Below the pieces are notes generated by a model, which searched no databases, was not told where the DNA came from, and saw only the letters and a program-made list of their open reading frames with translations. From Petrolisthes cinctipes (Eukaryota > Arthropoda > Malacostraca > Decapoda > Porcellanidae), in the NCBI GenBank assembly GCA_033782935.1, contig JAWQEG010001554.1, positions 1 through 64,000 of the forward strand: a DNA stretch of 64,000 bases, given 5' to 3'. A program made the position numbers and the translations under genes. How positions within the stretch are numbered: the first letter of the stretch is position 1; each line of letters starts with the position of its first letter. Of the stretch, positions 60,270-64,000 are shown piece by piece.

Positions 60270-61643
60270 TCTGCAACAAACAAAATTAAATGTTATACAC
60301 AGGGGTGTGGAGTTGGATTTTTTAAATTCTGCCTCAGATTCAAAATAAAATAGCTTAAGTGGAAGGGTAGTATCGAGGAAAGACTAATGAATGTAGAGTG
60401 TTCCTAAGTTAACCAGTTACCGGTATGTATAAATAGGATAAAACAGAGTATGCAACCGTTAACTATTCTAATGTATGTATAAATAAAAAGATAAGTTAGA
60501 AAAGAGGAGGACCTATTCTTTAGGAATAAGCTAAGAAAGAAGGAAGACCAAAACCTTGTACCACTATGAAATCTTTTCTATAACGGGGGATAATGATAAA
60601 AATGGAAAGAAAGAAGTCTGTGCTAAGCCAGAAAGATATTGTACGGTACCACAAGGGAGGGGACTAAGATGAGGGAGAGCAAGCATGAAGATAAAAAGAG
60701 AAATATGACCAAGAGAGATTGGGATTGGTTTAGGTCCAAATGGATACCAAAACTCATATACTGTAGTATTGCCCATACATTGGCAGATAATACCTCCTCA
60801 ATGAGCTTCGAGAATATGAAATTCAATAATTTCAATTCAATCTTGCACAATCGGTAATTTGTTGAAATAACTTCAAAAATATTACTTAAAAAATTAATAT
60901 ATTCATACTTTGGAATCTTATCTAAGCAACTATCAACAATTTACCTCCTTTAAAGATGACGTTGTTACTAGCCTACTATTTACATTTTTTTATTAGCAAT
61001 ATTTCGAGGTCGTAAATCATACGTTCCCACGGAAAGCATACAAATTACAATTATTTTTCAATTACTACGCGTCTGTCACTGCCTTATTACTTGAATATTT
61101 ATTAGAAACTAGAACACTTTTATATCTAATAATACCCATATGAGAAACGTAAGTAACAAAGGGGTAAAACTATTGCTCTTTATTAATAGCCCTCTAGCAG
61201 TATTGGAGGTAATAATAAGTGTAAGGGTTTTAATGGCTGCCCTTCAACCCTTACTCTCTTAATACCTCGTACTTCCCTTGCATTACATAGCATCCCAATA
61301 ATTAACCTTCCCATAGTCATCATCATTCACCTTAACTCATAACTCAATGCTAGTGAGTCCCCGAATGATCAACAACAACTAGAATAGAGCTACGACCACG
61401 CAATCTGACGGACAGAATCAAAATTAAAGCTTTGCACAGTGAAAAGTAGGGGGCATCACAGGCGGCCCTCCATAACAACAACAACACACGCTCCTCGTTA
61501 CAACTCATTTTTACACCTTATATACCCTATTTCTAACATATACCCTACATCCATGCCTCAAATACAACCAATGCTACAATCCAAGACCGCAAAATCCGGG
61601 TTAGGTCCATTCACACGGGATAAATAAATAAGAAAACAATTAC

Positions 61644-61715
61644 CTGTCTGACTCGTTCACTTGCCGTCAGAGCGCAGCAGCAGGGGAGACGCTGCCAAAA
61701 TGGCCACCTTCTATG
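61644..61715 (-). other. Likely CTCF 5' UTR exon
   Basis: A GC-richer stretch contains GCTGCTGCGCTCTGACGG on the minus strand and ends in a donor (CAGACAG|GTAATT) at 61644/61643. Spliced to the acceptor at 60271 it would give a non-coding leader. The region upstream to 63701 has no other candidate. The upstream edge is approximate. Confidence 0.5.
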
Positions 61716-63701
61716 TAAGGGATCATGAGGTTAAATAATGATTCAGAATAGTTTTATATTAGTTGGATAGTCTATATTCATTATTGTTGGGAAAATTATA
61801 TAAAAAGAGGGTTTTTCCATATCTGAGGTATTCTGTTTAAATATTATTTTTAGGTTTAGCACCCTGAGAAATATTTTAAAGCTATACAAATATAGAATTA
61901 AATACTTGATTATATAGCCGCAATTTTATAGGTTTGTTAATCATTGTAACTAAAAGTATATGATGTCTTTCAAAATCTAAAATAAACTCGGGTATTTACG
62001 AAAAATTCTATTTGTTTACAATTTGTACGACATAAAAAAAAGTAAGATGGTCTATAACGTTTATAATATGATGATTATTTTGGGCTATACTAATAAAACA
62101 TACTTATATATCACAGGTAATGGTATACCAGAAAAATAATATATGCACCTGAAATATTCATATACACCATAAAAAGTATAATGATCAATTAAATAAGTAC
62201 TGTACCTATCATAAGACTGTACAAAAGTAAGGGGGAGGAGGAGCAGCTGACAAGAGGTGTAGTACAACATTCTTTTTTAGTTTAATTAGAGTAAATTATA
62301 CATGAATTCTCTTTTGTCTTGATGTGTAATGATGTGAGAAAGATGTATTATAATTATGTAGTCAGAGACTGGATGGTTATTTTATTACCATTTATAAGAG
62401 TTACAATAAATGGAGCTCCAGTTTTTTCATAATGACTGGAAAGTGTCAATCAAAGGCTGCTAATTATATTTGTTTATGTTTTATTACATTACCCTATATT
62501 TTCATATTTATTTATTTGCCGGAAAAACCCATTATTAATCATGTTTCAAAGTTCAAGCAATTGCACTTTTTGATCGTCTTGGAATACCTTTATAATATTA
62601 TATTCAATTGTTTTATATCTTATAAATTTATCAGTCGTATTGCATGTACTGTTTGTCAGAAGTTTAATGGTGTATTTTGTCAATATTGCCTCCCCTTTCT
62701 TACCAATGGCAATAATGAAAATCATGATGGTGTCGTGAATAATTTGAAATCGGAATTATTTCCAAATTACACATGTGCAAGATATCTATTTTTCACTGGT
62801 ATACGTTCTTATGGTCAAAATTTCCATAACTTTGATATAAGTCTTACCTTGTGCAACTCCCGGCAGTCTGCTAATGTTAGGTCCCGGTAATCTCCCACGG
62901 TCCAGATTAGGTTAAGTAAGGTCAGGTCAGGTCTGCCTAATTACTGTATAAAGCAAACTACCGTAATACTATTTGTGCTCGCCAAAAATTGGAAAACCCG
63001 AGCCAACTTTTGCCAAAAGCTGGGTGATGGGGTATGGCCAAAACAGGATATTTGCACAATAAATGAATGTTAAAATCAAACGAATCATATGAAAACTATA
63101 TATGTTTTGTCTTAAAATCTCGCACATGTGTAACTTGGAAAATTTACCGTGAAATCTAGTTTTGCTGATTCTCATTAAAGTACATGAGAAGGCATGATTT
63201 GAGGCGCCATATTCAAGAACAAACATGGTATATACGATGGTGTGGTACCGGTATGATGACTCCACAGACACAACAGGTCTGTCGTACTAAAACCATCGTC
63301 AACAAGGCCCTTGCTATCATGAAAATACAGTATTACCAAAATTTAAATTGCTAACAACACCATGATCACCACGCCTAAAAAGATTTTACTCCATAAATAT
63401 AATAATGCATTGATAGTGAGATAGTCTTGTAGATGATATAAGGGGAGATTCTCCTGTTCGTAAAATAAAGGGTTTACTGATCCCTCCGAACGATGCCACG
63501 AAATAGACGACCTTAATATTACAAATGGAGGTTTCTGTTTCTTAGTATAGTTTAGAGGAATCAGAGACCTTCGAATTCACTAACAAGATAATTTCCCCTT
63601 ACTGCCCCTACAGGACTAAAGAGAAAAAATGACAATCATAAAAGTCTACCACCATATGGATAAAATTTGTTAAATAGCATTGATACTTTTTAGTGTGAGA
63701 A
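61716..63701. other. Divergent intergenic region between CTCF and a COMMD5-like gene
   Basis: AT-rich and mostly featureless. It includes a degenerate piece of element D at about 62864-62945 (TTAGGTCCCGGTAATCTCCC) and a family A MITE at 63439-63601. A 152-codon plus-strand frame (62432-62890) runs into the element D piece and is not supported as a gene. Confidence 0.6.
63439..63601. mobile_element. Foldback MITE, family A
   Basis: The ends TAAGGGGAGATTCTCCTG and ATAATTTCCCCTTA are inverted, with degraded inner cores CTGATCCCTCCGAACGATGC and TTTAGAGGAATCAGAGACC. This is the only copy outside the left 7 kb of the window and lies about 100 bp upstream of the COMMD5-like start codon. Confidence 0.75.
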
Positions 63702-63825
63702 ATGGCAGCCCCAGGTATAAGCCAGGAGAACATCGTCTTTCCAGCACGTGTTCCCCCAGATGTGAAGACGCTGATCAAGGCATCAAAGGGAATGGACAAA
63801 GCATTTTACAGGAAGCTTATCAAAT
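63702..63825 (+). CDS. First coding exon of a COMMD5-like protein (partial)
   Basis: The ATG at 63702 opens 41 codons that end at a donor GTAAAT after 63825, phase 1. The stretch FPARVPPDVKTLIKASKGMD followed by KAFYRKLIK resembles the start of COMMD5 (a PPEV motif, then a leucine-rich helix ending FRKLLK). COMMD proteins form the heteromeric COMMD/CCC complex used in endosomal sorting and regulation of cullin ligases. Only the first exon is in the window, so the COMM domain itself cannot be seen and the call rests on about 30 residues. There is no signal peptide or membrane segment. It is transcribed away from CTCF. Confidence 0.5.
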
Positions 63826-64000
63826 GTAAATATTATTAGCAATTTCATCTATCTACATAAAGTAGAGTTGTATGTATTTGGTGACATTTGGGGGTACGGT
63901 ATTGGTTGAAGATGTATGAAGTTGGGGTTTTAGGTTTCTTTCATTTTTTTTCTTTATTTTTTAATGTGCTGGGAACTTCCCTGTGAAGGCATTTGTAGGT

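Noticed and set aside
62432..62890. 152-codon plus-strand frame upstream of the COMMD5-like gene
   Set aside because: AT-rich, hydrophobic composition, no recognisable family, and its 3' end lies in a dispersed repeat (element D).

Overview
The window is nuclear DNA from an animal, most likely an arthropod and probably a decapod crustacean. It is AT-rich and has multi-exon genes with GT-AG introns. It also carries long GA/CT and TG microsatellites, short arthropod-type TTAGG runs, tRNA-derived SINEs, decayed non-LTR retrotransposon pieces and many small foldback (MITE-like) DNA elements. Nothing in it looks bacterial. The decapod assignment is inference; the eukaryotic assignment is certain.

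Four complete protein-coding genes lie head to tail on the minus strand. I could rebuild each from its first coding exon to its stop codon with consistent splice phases. They are an ARHGAP11A-like RhoGAP (12731-23718, 8 coding exons, 1227 aa), the box C/D snoRNP core protein NOP56 (28041-34498, 8 coding exons, 600 aa), the mRNA decay scaffold PATL1 (39354-49205, 10 exons, 834 aa) and the 11-zinc-finger insulator protein CTCF (52066-60269, 15 coding exons plus a likely 5' UTR exon near 61644-61715, 684 aa). Two gene starts lie near the edges. One is a minus-strand first exon with a predicted acylated N-terminus (7434-7575), whose remaining exons are not visible. The other is a plus-strand first exon at 63702-63825 that resembles the N-terminus of COMMD5 and faces away from CTCF.

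The left 7 kb is accessory sequence. It has a purine-rich microsatellite and composite minisatellite (1-1070), a pyrimidine/ACC-rich stretch with a three-copy tandem repeat (2735-3250), and eight short foldback elements of two related families between 1443 and 6716. A ninth copy lies at 63439-63601. The introns and intergenic spaces hold a hAT-like element with a target-site duplication, a long-TIR element rich in ACGAC, three TA-flanked mariner-like MITEs, a nested 5-bp-TSD element with an empty-site copy elsewhere in the window, and several SINEs.

The genes are housekeeping regulators: cell-cycle Rho control, ribosome biogenesis, mRNA decapping and chromatin architecture. Nothing shows that they act as one system. 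The most notable points are small-scale events at splice sites. A perfect 52-bp tandem duplication in NOP56 copies a 3' splice acceptor, and an intronic minisatellite in the ARHGAP11A-like gene carries extra copies of the exon 1 donor. CTCF also keeps a YDF motif of the kind used for cohesin binding in vertebrates.
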